Shown: piece after piece, positions 49,384 to 60,665 of the stretch
Position numbering within the stretch: the stretch's first letter is position 1
How the letters are laid out: each line of letters opens with the position of its first letter
Assembly: GCA_001972305.1 (NCBI GenBank)
Contig: BDDD01001498.1
Span: 237,802 to 301,801 of the forward strand
Reading direction: 5' to 3'
Origin: Cephalotus follicularis
Lineage: Eukaryota > Streptophyta > Magnoliopsida > Oxalidales > Cephalotaceae
Length of the DNA stretch: 64,000 nt
Program-made: the position numbers and the translations under genes
Notes under the pieces: generated by a model
Database searches by the model: none
Told to the model about the DNA's origin: nothing
What the model saw: the letters and a program-made list of their open reading frames with translations, nothing else

Positions 49384-49811
49384 TGTTTAGCATAAAAATG
49401 TTGGTTTTTAATGAGTTATTTGTTATATTTTTATGTTTGGAATAGGCTACCGTGGTTGTGTTTATTTGATTTTCAGGTATTATGTCTATTATTGAGGAAT
49501 AAGAGAAAATGAAGCTAAAATGCTATTTTTTGAGTTAAAGTGGTTTGAAGTCAAAAATCGGTTCAAAAGTACACCCACTTAAGGGAGAGAAGTCAAGATT
49601 TAAGGCTCGGAAGATAATGAATATTGGGCTTATTTTGTTCATAAAATTATTTGGAGCACTTTTCGTTCTTGGGCCGACTCATTTTGAAGCTTCGATGAAG
49701 AGATATGGTAAGAAAACAAATGTTGAAATATGTGGAGCCCAATGATTACCTAATCATGATGTCACTCTCCAATTTTATAATCTTTTGCCATATAAATGCA
49801 ACCAATTCAAC
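49384..49811 (+). mobile_element. LTR start fragment related to the 22729-24155 element
   Basis: TGTTTAGCATAAAAATG followed by TTTTTAATGAGTTATTTG and TATTTTTATG matches the minus-strand start of the 22729-24155 LTR for about 70 bases, then diverges. It adjoins the Sirevirus gag near 49811. It marks a second element inserted into, or fused with, the Sirevirus fragment. Confidence 0.6.
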
Positions 49812-50313
49812 GCCTCTTTTACCTAGAGCTTGTAGAGCATTAGTGATATTGGTAAAACGAGTAAACATAGTCTTGATATCTTCATTATCATGCATAGTAA
49901 ACATTTCATATTCATGAACAAGCATATTTATTTTAGCCTCTTTTACTTGATTAGTACCTTCATACGTTACCTCAAGTCTGTCCCACATCTCTTTGGCCGA
50001 AACACAAGAAGATACTCTATTAAATTCATTTGAATTTATAGCACATATGATTACATGTTTTGCCTTAGCATTTAACTGTACTATTTTTCTATCATCATCA
50101 TTATATTTATTTCTAGGTTTTGAAATAATCTCTCCATTTTCATTAGTAATGGTAGGTAAATTTGGACCATCTACAATTAAGTCCCAAAGATTATAATCTA
50201 GAGATTGAATAAAAATAGTCATTTTGGCTTTCTAGTGACTATAATTATTTCCATAAAAAAATGGTGGTTTTGAAATATTTTGGCTTTCACTAGAATTAAA
50301 GTTCATGGCCATA
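49812..50313 (-). pseudogene. Sirevirus-like Ty1/copia gag, N-terminal part
   Basis: On the minus strand it starts MAMNFNSSESQ at 50313, followed by KPPFFYGNNYSH and then a stop at 50232-50234 where Trp is usual (TGG to TAG). It continues with KAKMTIFIQSLDYNLWDLI, SAKEMWDRLEVTYEGT and MFTRFTNITNALQALGKR, the typical gag (UBN2) region of Ty1/copia elements. It breaks at about 49811 against foreign LTR sequence. Gag forms the particle shell in live elements. Confidence 0.88.
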
Positions 50314-50356
50314 TTGATCTTTAAATCTCTAACACTTAAGAATAATGAGATTACCT

Positions 50357-50368
50357 TCTCTGATACCA
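50357..50368 (-). other. Primer-binding site of the Sirevirus-like element
   Basis: The plus strand reads TCTCTGATACCA, that is TGGTATCAGAGA on the minus strand, two bases after the LTR end. It matches the initiator tRNA-Met type and fixes the LTR boundary at 50371. Confidence 0.88.
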
Positions 50369-50370
50369 AT

Positions 50371-51268
50371 TGAAAGACTACAAGAGGGGGGTGAATTGTA
50401 GACTTTAAATAAATTATGAACTTTTTCGAGAAATTAGCCAACAATAGAACTTAAACTAACAATTAAAAATAACAATTATAATAAACAGTTATACTTAACA
50501 AAATAAAGAGATAGAGTAGAAGAGTGCAAACACAGTTTATAGTGGTTCGGCTTAATCTCTTGCCTACGTCCACTTTTCTTAAGGACCTCCTTGAGTTTCC
50601 ACTAGTATCCGACCTCGAATACAATAAATGTGATTGAACCTCAATCACACATACAATGGTTCACTCCCCTCAAATATTTGAACAAAATACAAGAATGAAT
50701 AGCTTTTTGTATCACCTCTCAAAGGCTTGATAAAGACTAAATTTGCTCACAACAATAACTTGAAATAAGACAAGAACAAACTCAAAGTAATGCAATAATT
50801 GTTTGTGTAACTTGGATGATTTTCTTGGTTGTTCTTGAGCCTATTTATACTGTTTCTGGCGATAGAATAGTGATATAGCCGTTGTAGTGTCTTGTAGCCG
50901 TTGGCGCACATTTGGAAAATTTGTCCTTAAATTGTGCGTTGATAAGATAACATCTTATCGTATTTCTTGATTAAAGTGTCGCCGCCTTAGAAATAAGCGT
51001 CGACTTCATATGTTGATACTGTCGCCACCTTAAAATTAGGTGCTGCCGCTTTGTATGTTTTAGTGGTCGACTCCTTCATGTAAATCTCGACGCCTTCAAA
51101 CTTCACAATCCATAGGTGTCGCCTCTTTAAGTTTAAGAGTCGACAGTTTGTTTGTTTAAAGAAACGATTTATATCTGCTATATGTTTTTATCTTGCACAA
51201 AACAAACAAACTCATTAGTGGCAAATGTGTTATCATCAAAATTAGAAATTGAGACATAAATGTCAACA
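50371..51268 (-). mobile_element. Sirevirus-like LTR (898 bp), 5' LTR of the copy with gag at 50313
   Basis: The minus strand begins TGTTGACATTTATG at 51268 and ends GTCTTTCA at 50371, next to the primer-binding site. The start shares GATGATAACA-type text with the LTR at 58351-59064. It contains GTCGA/GTCGCC motifs between 50970 and 51145, within the first third of the LTR. The outer end abuts satellite at 51269 with no target duplication. Confidence 0.85.
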
Positions 51269-54200
51269 GTAAATTTTAAATATTTATGTTTTCAGTCGTT
51301 TCAGGTTTTATTTGGCCAAACGGTACAAATGAATCGTTTTAAGTTGTTTACCGTGACTTCGGGATCAAATTCTCGTTCGGAGATTGTTTAATGGATCACT
51401 TTCTCGTTTTTAAATTTCTATGGGCGTAATCGTAAATTTCAAAAATTTATGTTTTCGGACGTTTCAGGGTTTATTTTTACAGACAACACAAATGAATCGT
51501 CGTAAGTTGTTTGCAGTGATTTCGGGGTTAAATTCACGTTCGGAGATCGTTTAGTTGGTCAATTTACCATTTTTATGTTTCTAGGGGCGTAATGGTAAAT
51601 TTTAAAAATTTAGGTTTTCAGTCGTTTCAGAATTTCATTTTGCAAGCGATGAAAATGCATCGTTTTAAGGTGTTTGTCGTGATTTTGGGGTCAAATTCGC
51701 GTTCCGAGATCGTTTAGCAGGTGAATTTATTGTTTTTATATTCCTAGGGCCATAGTCGTAAATTTCAAAAATTTGTGTTTTAAGTCGTTTTGGGATTTCT
51801 TTTTGTAGACAGTACAAATGAGTCGGCGTACGGTGTTTGTCGTTATTTTGGGGTGAAATTCGCATTCGAAGATTGTTTAGTGGATCGATTTTCGTTCTTA
51901 TATTTCTAGGGGCGTAATCGTAAATTTCAAATATCTATGTATTCAGTGGTTTCACGGTTTCCTTTTACAGACGGTACGAGTGAATCGTCATAAGGTTTTT
52001 TCGGTGATTTCGGGGTCAAATTCACGTTTTGAGATTGTTTAGCATGTCAATTTATCGTTTTTATATTCCTAGGGCCATAGTCGTAAATTTCAAAAATTTG
52101 TGTTTTAAGTCGTTTCAGGGTTTATTTTTACAGACACCACAAAATGAATCGTCGTAAGTTGTTTGTAGTGATTTGTAGGTCAAATTCGCGTTTGAACATC
52201 ATTTCGTGGGTCAATTTATCGTTTTTATATTTATAGGGGCGTAATCGTAAATTTTAAAAACTAATGTTTTCAGTCGTTTCAGGGTTTATTTTTGCAGACA
52301 GTACAAATGAATTACCATAAGTTTTTTGCCTTGATTTTGGGGTCAAATTCGTTTTCAGAGATCGTTTAGTGGGCCAATTTATCGTTTTTAAATTTCTAGG
52401 GTCGTGGTCGTAAATTTCAAAAATTTATGTTTTCGATTATTTCAGGATTTTTTTTTGTAAACTGCAAAAATGCATTGTTGTAAGTTTTTTATCGTGATTT
52501 CGGGGTCAAATTCGCGTTCGGAGATCGTTTAGTAGGTCAATTTATCGTTTTTATATTTCTAGGGGCATAATCGTAAATTTTAAAAAAAAAATTTTGAAGT
52601 CGTTTCAGGGTTTCTTTTTACAAACAGTACAAATGAATCGTCGTAAGTTGTTTGCGGTGATTTTGGGGTCAAATTCTCGTTTGGAGGTCGTTTAGTGGGT
52701 CAATTTATCGTTTTTATATTTTTAGGGGCGTAATTGTAAATTTTAAAAACTTATGTTTTCAGATGTTTCGGGATTTCTTTTTACAGACAGCACAAATGAA
52801 TCGTCGTAAGTTGTTTGCTGTGATTTCTGGGTCAAATTCGCGTTCGGAGATTGTTTCGTGAGTCAATTTATCATTTTTATATTTATGGGGGCGTAATCGT
52901 AAATTATAAAAATAAATGTTTTCGATCGTTTCAGAGTTTATTTTTGCAGACAGCACAAATGAATCCTCGTAAGTTGTTTGCCATGATTTCGGGGTCAAAT
53001 TCGCGTTCGGAGATCGTTTAGTTGGTCAATTTACCGTTTTTATGTTTCTAGGGGGTTACTGGTAAATTTAAAAAATTTACGTTTTCAGTCGTTTCAGGGT
53101 TTCATTTTGCAAGCGATTAAAATGCATTGTTTTAAGGTGTTTGTTGTGATTTCGGGGTCAAATTCGCGTTCTGAGATAGTTTAGCAGGTCAATTTATCGT
53201 TTTTATATTCCTAGGGTCATAATCGTAAATTTCAAAAATTTGTGTTTTATGTCGTTCCGGGGTTTATTTTTGCAGACAGTACAAATGAGTTGTCATACTG
53301 TGTTTGTCGTGATTTCGGGGTCAAATTCGCATTCGGAAATCGTTTAGTGGATCAATTTATCGTTCTTATATTTCTAGGGGTGTAATTATAAATTTCAAAA
53401 ATCTATGTTTTCAGTGGTTTCACGGTTTCCTTTTGCAGACAGTACGAATGAATCGTCGTGAGTGGTTTGCCGTGATTTCGGGGTCAAATTCGCGTTTCGA
53501 AATCGTTTAGTAGGTTAATTGATCGTTTTTATATTTCTAGGGGCATAATCGTAAATTTTAAAAAATTTATGTTTTCAGTCGTTTAAGGGTTTCTTTTTGC
53601 AAACGGTACAAAGGGATCACCGTGAGTCATTTTCCGAGATTTCGGGGTCAAATTCGCGTTCCGGGATCATTTAGTGGGTCAATTTATCGTTCTTATATTT
53701 CTATTGGCATAATCGTAAATTTCAAAAATTTATGTTTTCAGTCGTTTCAGGGGTTATTTTTTCAAACGGTACAAATGAATCGTTGTAAGTTGTTTGCCGT
53801 GATTTCGGATCTCGTTTGGAGATTGTTTAGTGGATCACTTTATCGTTTTTAAATTTCTATTGCCGTAATCGTAAATTTCAGACATTTATGTTTTCGGTCG
53901 TTTCAGGATTTATTTTTACAGACAGCACAAATGAATCGTCGTAAGTTTTTGCAGTGATTTCTAGGTCAAATTCGCGTTCGAAGATTTTTTCGTGGGTCAA
54001 TTTATCGTTTTTATATTTGTAGGGGCGTAATCATAAATTTCAAAAATTAATGTTTTCAGTCTTTTTATGGTTTATTTTTACAGACAGTACAAATGAATCC
54101 TCGTAAGTTATTTGCCGTGATTTCGGGGTCAAATTCGCGTTCGGAGATCGTTTAGTTTGTCAATTTATTGTTTTTAAATTTCTAGGGGCGTGGTCGTAAA

Positions 54201-55606
54201 TTTTAAAAATTTATGTTTTCGGTTTTTTCAGGATTTATTTTTGTAAACGGTAAAAATGCATTGTTGTAAGTTGTTTGTCATGATTTTACGGTCAAATTCG
54301 CGTTCAGAGATCGTTTAGTAGGTCAATTTATCGTTTTTATATTTCTAGGGGCATAATCATAAATTTTAAAAATTTGTGTTTGAAGTCGTTTCGGGGTTTC
54401 TTTTTACAGAGAGTACAAATGAATCGTCGTAAGTTGCTTGCGGTGATTTCGGGGTCAAATTCGCGTTTGGAGGTCGTTTAGCGGGTCAATTTATAGTTTT
54501 TATATTTCTAGGGGCGTAATCATAAATTTTGAAAATTTAAGTTTTCAGTCATTTCAGGATTTCTTTTTACAGACAGAACAAATGAATCGTTGTAAATTGT
54601 TTGCACTGATTTCTGGGTCAAATTCGTGTTCAGAGATCGTTTTGTGAGTCAATTTATCGTTTTTATATTTATGGGGGCGTAATAGTAAATTTTAAAAAAT
54701 AATGTTTTCGATCGTTTCAGGGTTTATTTTTGCAGATAATACAAATGAATCGTCGTAAGTTGTTTGCCATGATTTCGTGGTCAAATTCGCGTTCGGAGAT
54801 CGTTTAGTTGGTCAAGTTACCGTTTTTATGTTTCTAGGGGCGTAATCGTAAATTTAAAAAATTTACGTTTTCAGTCGTTTAAGGGTTTCATTTTGCAAGC
54901 AATGAAAATGCATCCTTTTAAGGTGCTTGTCGTGATTCCGGGGTCAAATCCGCGTTTCAAGATCGTTTCGCAGGTCAATTTATCGATTTTATATTCCTAG
55001 GCCCATCATCGTAAATTTGAAAAATTTGTGTATTAAGTCGTTTCGGGGTTTCTTTTTGTAGACAGTACAAATGAATCGTCATATGGTGTTTGTCGTGATT
55101 TCGGGGTTAAATTCGCATTCGGAGATCGTTTAGTGGATCAATTTATCATTCTTATATTTCTAGGGGCGTAATCGTAAATTTTTAAAATCTATGTTTTCAG
55201 TGGTTTGACGGTTTCTATTTGCAGACAACACGAATGAATCGCCGTCAGTGGTTTGCCGTTAATTCGAGATCAAATTCGCGTTTTGAGATCGTTTAGTAGG
55301 TCAATTTATCGTTTTTATATTTCTAGGGGCGTAATCGTAAATTTCAAAAATTTATGTTTTCAGTCGTTTCAGGGTTTCTTTTTGCAAACGGTACAAAGGG
55401 ATCACCGTAAGTCATTTTTTGAGATTCTGGTGTCAAATTGGCGTTTCGGGATCGTTTAGTGGGTCAATTTATCGTTCTTATATTTTTATGGGCATAATCG
55501 TAAATTTTAAAAATTTATGTTTTCAGTCGTTTCAGGGGTTATTTTTTCAAACGGTACAAATGAATCGTTGTAAGTTGTTTGCCGTGATTTCGGGGTCAAA
55601 TTCTCG
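51269..55606 (+). repeat. Satellite array block 2: about 27 monomers
   Basis: Begins inside a G-type monomer, then H, C, D and E, and a chimeric monomer near 51990-52140. From about 52150 it runs regularly I-J-K-A-B-C-D-E-F-G-H through nearly two full 11-mer cycles. J tags at 52467 and 54252 and C tags at 53107 and 54892 both give 1785 bases. It ends inside an H monomer at ATTCTCG, where the 55607 element starts. Confidence 0.97.
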
Positions 55607-55804
55607 TGTAATACCCAAAATTTTATAAATAATTGAGGTGCGGAAATTGGGCTCAAAATGTGATACTGTTATTGGACTGGAAATGGAGTTAATGAATAAA
55701 TGACATTTTGGACCGAAATGTGATGGATAAATAAATGGAGCCTTGGGCCAAATCTGGTCCAAGGGAAAGAGAGGGAAATTCTCGTGTAATACCCAATATT
55801 ATTA

Positions 55805-56455
55805 TGCTATTGGGCTTATGCTCAAGAGATTGTGTTTGAGTCCTTTTACATGCAATACATTTGAAATGGAAATGTCTTTGTTACCTACGGAGCCGGTTCC
55901 AACCATTTGTCCTTTTGTATTGTCTCCAAAGGTTACGTTTCCTCCGTCTTTTGGTTTCCAATTTATAAATAGGCGTTTATCACCTGTCATGTGTTTGGAA
56001 CATCCACTATCGAGGTACCAACGATTTTTCTTTGGTGACACCTACAAAACAAGAAAATTTTATGTTGAGGCCTTTGGTACCCAAGTTGCTTTGGGTCCGG
56101 AGTGGTTAGTAACAAATGTTCCTTTAGGAACCCATATAGTTCTTAATCTCAACAATTTATTTTTCAATAATAAATTCCTTTTGTGCATATCATTTTTCTT
56201 GCGATAGCAAGTGTGTATAGTGTGGCCATGTCTATTGCAATAATTACAAGTCATGATAGATGAGACTTTTTGATTATCCTTCTTTTCAAGATATTTTTGA
56301 AAATGTTTAACATTGTTCATCTCATCATAACCTAGGCCAGCTTTGTTGAAAACACATCTTTGAAGACCTAGTAGTTTATCAAGTTTATCACTACTATTTG
56401 AAAATTTTGAAAAGGTCTTTTTAAGAGCATCAATTTCAGCCAATTGATCAGTTCC
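55805..56455 (-). pseudogene. Sirevirus-like gag C-terminus and protease fragment
   Basis: Two minus-strand pieces. Gag end: AEIDALKKTFSKFSNSSDKL, then the knuckle CNYCNRHGHTIHTC and IWVPKGT at about 56100. Protease: NRWYLDSGCSKHMTGDKRLF, with the DSG active-site motif, then NVLHVKGLKHNLLSIS, where it breaks at about 55808. The order and wording are typical of Sirevirus-type copia. There is a frame change between gag and protease. The flanks are cut on both sides. It cannot be the continuation of the gag at 49812-50313, because its order along the chromosome is wrong for the minus strand. Confidence 0.9.
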
Positions 56456-57526
56456 TCACTGCCAAATCCAATTGCCGCTTACACACTGCACATACAACAC
56501 ATTTCCGTTATGTTTGACACATAAAACATTTCCGTCGCCGAAACGCCGGCCGGATTCCAACCGACACAACCAGGCGACAAAATATACATCAACGGGTTCC
56601 ACATTGGACGGTGAACACAGAACCGGTCATGACTCACCGGGAATCGGCGTCGAACGCCGTGCCACGGCCGACAGTGAGTCGTGACTCACTGAGTCAACTC
56701 GCCGGACCTCCACAGGTCCGATCACCACTCAAAAACGTCACATATCCACCAGCCTTACACGTCACTGCCCGTGACTCGCCAAGACTCGGCGCCAAACGCC
56801 GTGTCTCAGGAAACAGTGAGTCGACTCGCTGAGTCGACTCATTCAACTTATTCCGGTCGTTTCTGGCCGAATCACGGCGCACCGGTGGTCGAAATGGGTA
56901 GAGCTAGTCCTCTACACCAAAACCCAGGCCACCCGCGACGCTAACGACGCCGGGAAATGCCGGGAAATGGGCGCGACAGTGACGATCGGGGAGAAGAAAA
57001 AAGAAGAAAAAGAGAAGAAGGGGGAGGAGGTTACCGTCGGTTGGAGGCCTTGGGTTGACCGGCGTGCTCTCCCGGTCCGGTAGCTGCCTCCGGCGTCCTC
57101 TCCCGTTCACTCTGCCGATCTCTCTCCCACTCTCTCTCGCCATCTCTCCCTGCAGGCGCACAGAGCGCCTGCGTTCTTTTGTTGCACGGGCGCGTGATGC
57201 GCCCGTGTGTGGTCTCTCTCCCTTTATTCATTTGTTATTTTGCTTTCTCTTTAGTATTTTCTGGTAAAATACTAAGGTACGGGTCCCGATTTTTCCGCAA
57301 ATTACGACATAAATTATCCAAACGACCGCCAAAATAATCGCAATAATATTGCGAACATTTGGGCTTTATTGTCGCGCATTAAAAATAGATTTTATTAGCC
57401 GTCTTAGCTAACACGTTTACGACTTAAATGCGTAATGCCTTTTTATTACTCCGGCTCTATCGATTTTATCGCAACTATACACGCACCAATTTCATAATAA
57501 TTATTTATGAAATTCGGGGCGTCACA
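56456..57526 (-). mobile_element. LTR fragment, minus strand
   Basis: The minus strand begins TGTGACGCCCCGAATTTC at 57526; the other end is cut at the Sirevirus fragment. It is GC-rich, with repeated GTGAGTCGACTCACTGAGTC- and GACTCGCC-type words (56620-56850), comparable to 4500-4740 of the 4106 LTR on the other strand. Reading frames inside are low-complexity Arg/Ser/Pro and are not called as genes. Confidence 0.65.
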
Positions 57527-58350
57527 AAATTATATATGTAATATTACTACTGATTGTACTGATTGAATTGATTGTCTATGCTTACTGCCGTAGTTCGGTG
57601 ATGGAGGTTATCACTGGCTATGGATGTGATTCTGGGTGCCAGGAGTTGGCCAGAGCATCACCTACTGTCTGCAATTGCAGAATTACTGTTAAACTACCCG
57701 CCAACGCCGGTAGTAACTGATACCTTTTCTATCACTCTCGGAGTGTAGGGTGATAGTTAGGTGGTGCACAGTTGGGGGCTAGGAGTTAGCGACATGTGAC
57801 ACCCAACCGACTGAATGAATTGATTGTACCCTTGTGCGGTATTATTGCATATGAACTGTTTATGGCCATTTGGCATGATTGCTTATATATTGGCACACTG
57901 AAAGGATATTTTATATAAACTGTCATACATGTTGCATTCATATATTCTTCTGCATACACTATCTTCCTGCTTAGCCAAGTGAGGACAACGGCTAACCCCT
58001 ACCATTACAGATTGAGCAAGGACATTCGGAGCTTGCTGCCGAAGCTTTGGGAGAGCTTCTTTTATCGTTTAAGGTTATTATATTTCTTTATGATGGAATT
58101 GTGTTTTGTAATGAACGATCGAATCATACCTCGTTTCTTGATGTTTTCCTTATGTTAAGGATATTTTGACTTGTACTCGCACGTAGTATGGGATGCGTGC
58201 GAACGGCTTGTATTTTATATATTCTGGTTTATTGACTGCTTCCGCATATTGTCATATCTTTTATAGAATGAAATGCCGGAACGTATGTTTAATACTGATA
58301 TCACCGTATATGCTTGTCAATTGATGGTATTGAAATAATGGGGTGTGACA
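57527..58350 (+). mobile_element. LTR 3' part, plus strand
   Basis: Ends GGGGTGTGACA at 58350. It contains GCCAAGTGAGGACAACGGCTAA near 57975, as in the 27780-33217 LTR, and GGTGCACAGTTGGGGGC-type text. The left part is replaced by the minus-strand LTR ending at 57526. No coding sequence. Confidence 0.65.
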
Positions 58351-59064
58351 CAATTATTGAATTTTCTTTGCTGGTATAAAGACGTCGACTTCTTTGTGAA
58401 AGGCGTCGATGTCTTTTCAGTTGGTAGCCGTTGGAAGTGGTTGAACTAGCCGTTCCAGGTTTCCCGGGTCTTGTTCACTTAAAAAGACGTCGACTTCATT
58501 TTAAAGGCGTCGATGTCTTTTCCGGGAAATCTCCAGGTGTTGAAGCTTTGAACATCACATCGACTTCTTCTCTTGGAGTCGATGCATTTTCTGGGAATTG
58601 CAGGTACCTCTGGAAATGGCGTCGATCTCTATTGAAAGGCGTCGATGTCTTTTGAATTGACGTCGATGTCTTTGATTGAGGGATCGCTGTCTTCAATTGC
58701 AATTTTATACAGTAGCTTCTGGTACTGAAAACGTCGATGTTATCTTGGAAGTAGTCGATGTCATCTTGAAAGTAGTCGATATCTTTTGGAAGTAGTCGAT
58801 GTCTTTTGGTACGGACGTCGATGTCATTACTGGAGGAACGATGTCTTCTTTGTAAGTGATCTTGTACTAAAGACGTCGATGTTATTTGGAAGGGGTCGAC
58901 TTCTTTCGTACGGACGTCGATGTTTTTTCCTTGATAGTCGATGTCTTCTTCTGCAGATGGTATTAGGCTTTGATATTGAACTTGTAATTTCTTGCACATC
59001 AAGTAAACTTGTTAAATGCAAATATGTTATCATCAAAACAAGGATTGAGACTAAATCGTCAACA
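58351..59064 (-). mobile_element. Sirevirus-like LTR, start portion
   Basis: The minus strand begins TGTTGACGATTTAGTCTC at 59064 and continues TTTTGATGATAACA, as in the LTR starting at 51268. Its 3' part is cut at 58350 by the plus-strand LTR. Almost all of it is occupied by the GTCGA array. Confidence 0.8.
58381..58945 (-). repeat. Best phased GTCGA array, in a Sirevirus-like LTR
   Basis: GTCGA cores at 58384/58405 (21), 58489/58509 (20), 58621/58641/58662 (20, 21) and 58733/58754/58775/58795/58817 (21, 21, 20, 22). The unit reads GTCGATGTCTTTTGGAAGTA or GTCGATGTCTTTTGAATTGAC. It lies 120-680 bases from the LTR start, where a U3 enhancer region would be expected. Confidence 0.9.
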
Positions 59065-59239
59065 GTTATGGTACTCTATAATACATGAGTGTTAGACTTA
59101 GTAAATAAGGAATTCTAAATGTTAGTGGTGCTCTGACTTGTCACCATCGTGTGTTTAGCATATTGGGGTATACTCCCGAGCACGCCTCCTGTGTACCACG
59201 TACACGTCATGGTATTATGATGGCCAAATATCCTCCGCA

Positions 59240-60300
59240 TGAAATCTAGCGCCCATGTAATGTCCTGCCCACCATGAAGCTATGCCAACCACTGTCCAGG
59301 ACGTCATCTTCCTGCTCTAGAGATGGCCATGGCCCATGCGCCAGAGATGGCCATACGCTGAGATGCCGAGCTCTCTCCTAAGCTCCATGTCAAGCACCGG
59401 GGTGCACCGTCATGCACCGAGGAACCAATAGCTGAGGTGCACAGGAACAGTGGCGCTGAGCAGCGTATGAAGAGATGGCCATGCGTGTAGAGGTCGAGCT
59501 CTCCATCCAAAGCAGCGCACCGGAGCTTCTGAGCACACTACGCCCATGCGTCCCAAGCATGGTGCCGATCCTCTGCTAGGCATCCGAGGAGCCATCATGG
59601 TATCCTCTGCCATACCCCGAGCTCCCCTCCAGTGTGCGCCGAGCTCACCTACTGAGCTGCCATGCTACCGAGCTCACCTGCCGAGCTGCCATACGCCGAG
59701 CTCACCTGCCGAGCTGCCATGGTGCCGAGCTCACCTGCCGAGCTGCCATGGTGCTGAGCTCACCTGCCGAGCTGACATGGTGCCGACGAGCTCAAGAGCG
59801 GGCTCCTCTAGCCATACCCGAACATGCATCTTGTGAGCGCCCGAGCACGATGGGTTCCCAACCTGGTCCTCTGCATGCATCCCGTGCATGTTGAGCATGG
59901 CACCCGAGCTCTCCACTGTGGAGCACCCGAGCGCTCTCCATGCACGCGTTTTGAGCATGGCTTCTCATTGTCCACTGGCACACATCCTGGGGATGCGCCA
60001 TAGCTGCCAGACATGCTCCCAAGCTGTCCACGACGCTTGACTGAGGAGACAGGCATGGCATCCATATGCCATGCTTGCTGAGCTCGCCACTATTAGCATG
60101 TGTCCAAGGCGCAAGAGCTTCCCTTGGCTGATGGTGAGTGTGCATCCACTGCATATAATGTTAAGCGCTGGGCATGTATCGCTAGAGCGTAGAGTAGCAC
60201 CAGAGTACGCCTCATCTCGAGCTGCCATGCGCCTAGCTCTCTCCTGCGTGCCAAGCATACCCAGTAGTGTGTCCAGAGCATGCAGAGAGGGCGCTTAGGG
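59240..60300 (+). repeat. GC-rich word repeat (CCGAGCT, CCATGC) with a 29-bp tandem core
   Basis: From 59641 GAGCTCACC recurs at 59641, 59670, 59698, 59727 and 59756 (28-29 bp apart) within GAGCTCACCTGCCGAGCTGC units. The surrounding kilobase is a looser mix of CCGAGCT, GCATGGC and CACCCGAGC words. Long overlapping open frames on both strands are by-products of this composition; I see no protein family. Confidence 0.75.
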
Positions 60301-60539
60301 GGAAGGATCGCATGGCACCCGAGGATAGATGAATAGGAGGCTTATATTAATATAATGTGAGATAAGTGCAGATTTTGATAAGTGCAATGAATAAAATATT
60401 AATAAATGAATAAAGAATGAGTGTAAGTGTTAGTGTAATGAATGTAATATAGTATAAAAAGGCAGACCTCATAATAAATGGAAATGTAATGTTACTGTAT
60501 TGATAATGTACTGTTAATATAGTGTCAATGTACTGTACT

Positions 60540-60665
60540 GTACCGGATCACCAACCGAGATGAGCCTACGGATCACCGACCGAGATGAGCCGGTAAGGCT
60601 ATCTTTGAGATGAGCCTGGGGGATCACTGAGATAGCCCAATGGATCACTAACCGAGATGAGCCAC
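60540..60665 (+). repeat. GGATCACCRACCGAGATGAGCC repeat, about four copies
   Basis: Imperfect copies start near 60545, 60570 (25 bp on), 60612 and 60652, followed by TGTTACTGATTGACTG-type repeats to about 60710. Part of the 55607-61468 LTR. Confidence 0.75.

Noticed and set aside
49812..56455. Gag pieces at 49.8 and 56.4 kb as the two halves of one Sirevirus copy split by satellite
   Set aside because: Both are on the minus strand, but the C-terminal half lies at higher coordinates than the N-terminal half, so a single interrupted copy is impossible without further rearrangement.
59410..60300. Overlapping open frames of 60-120 codons on both strands in a GC-rich stretch
   Set aside because: The sequence is a word repeat (CCGAGCT, GCATGG), and frames are open on both strands because of composition. 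No family motif or start context.
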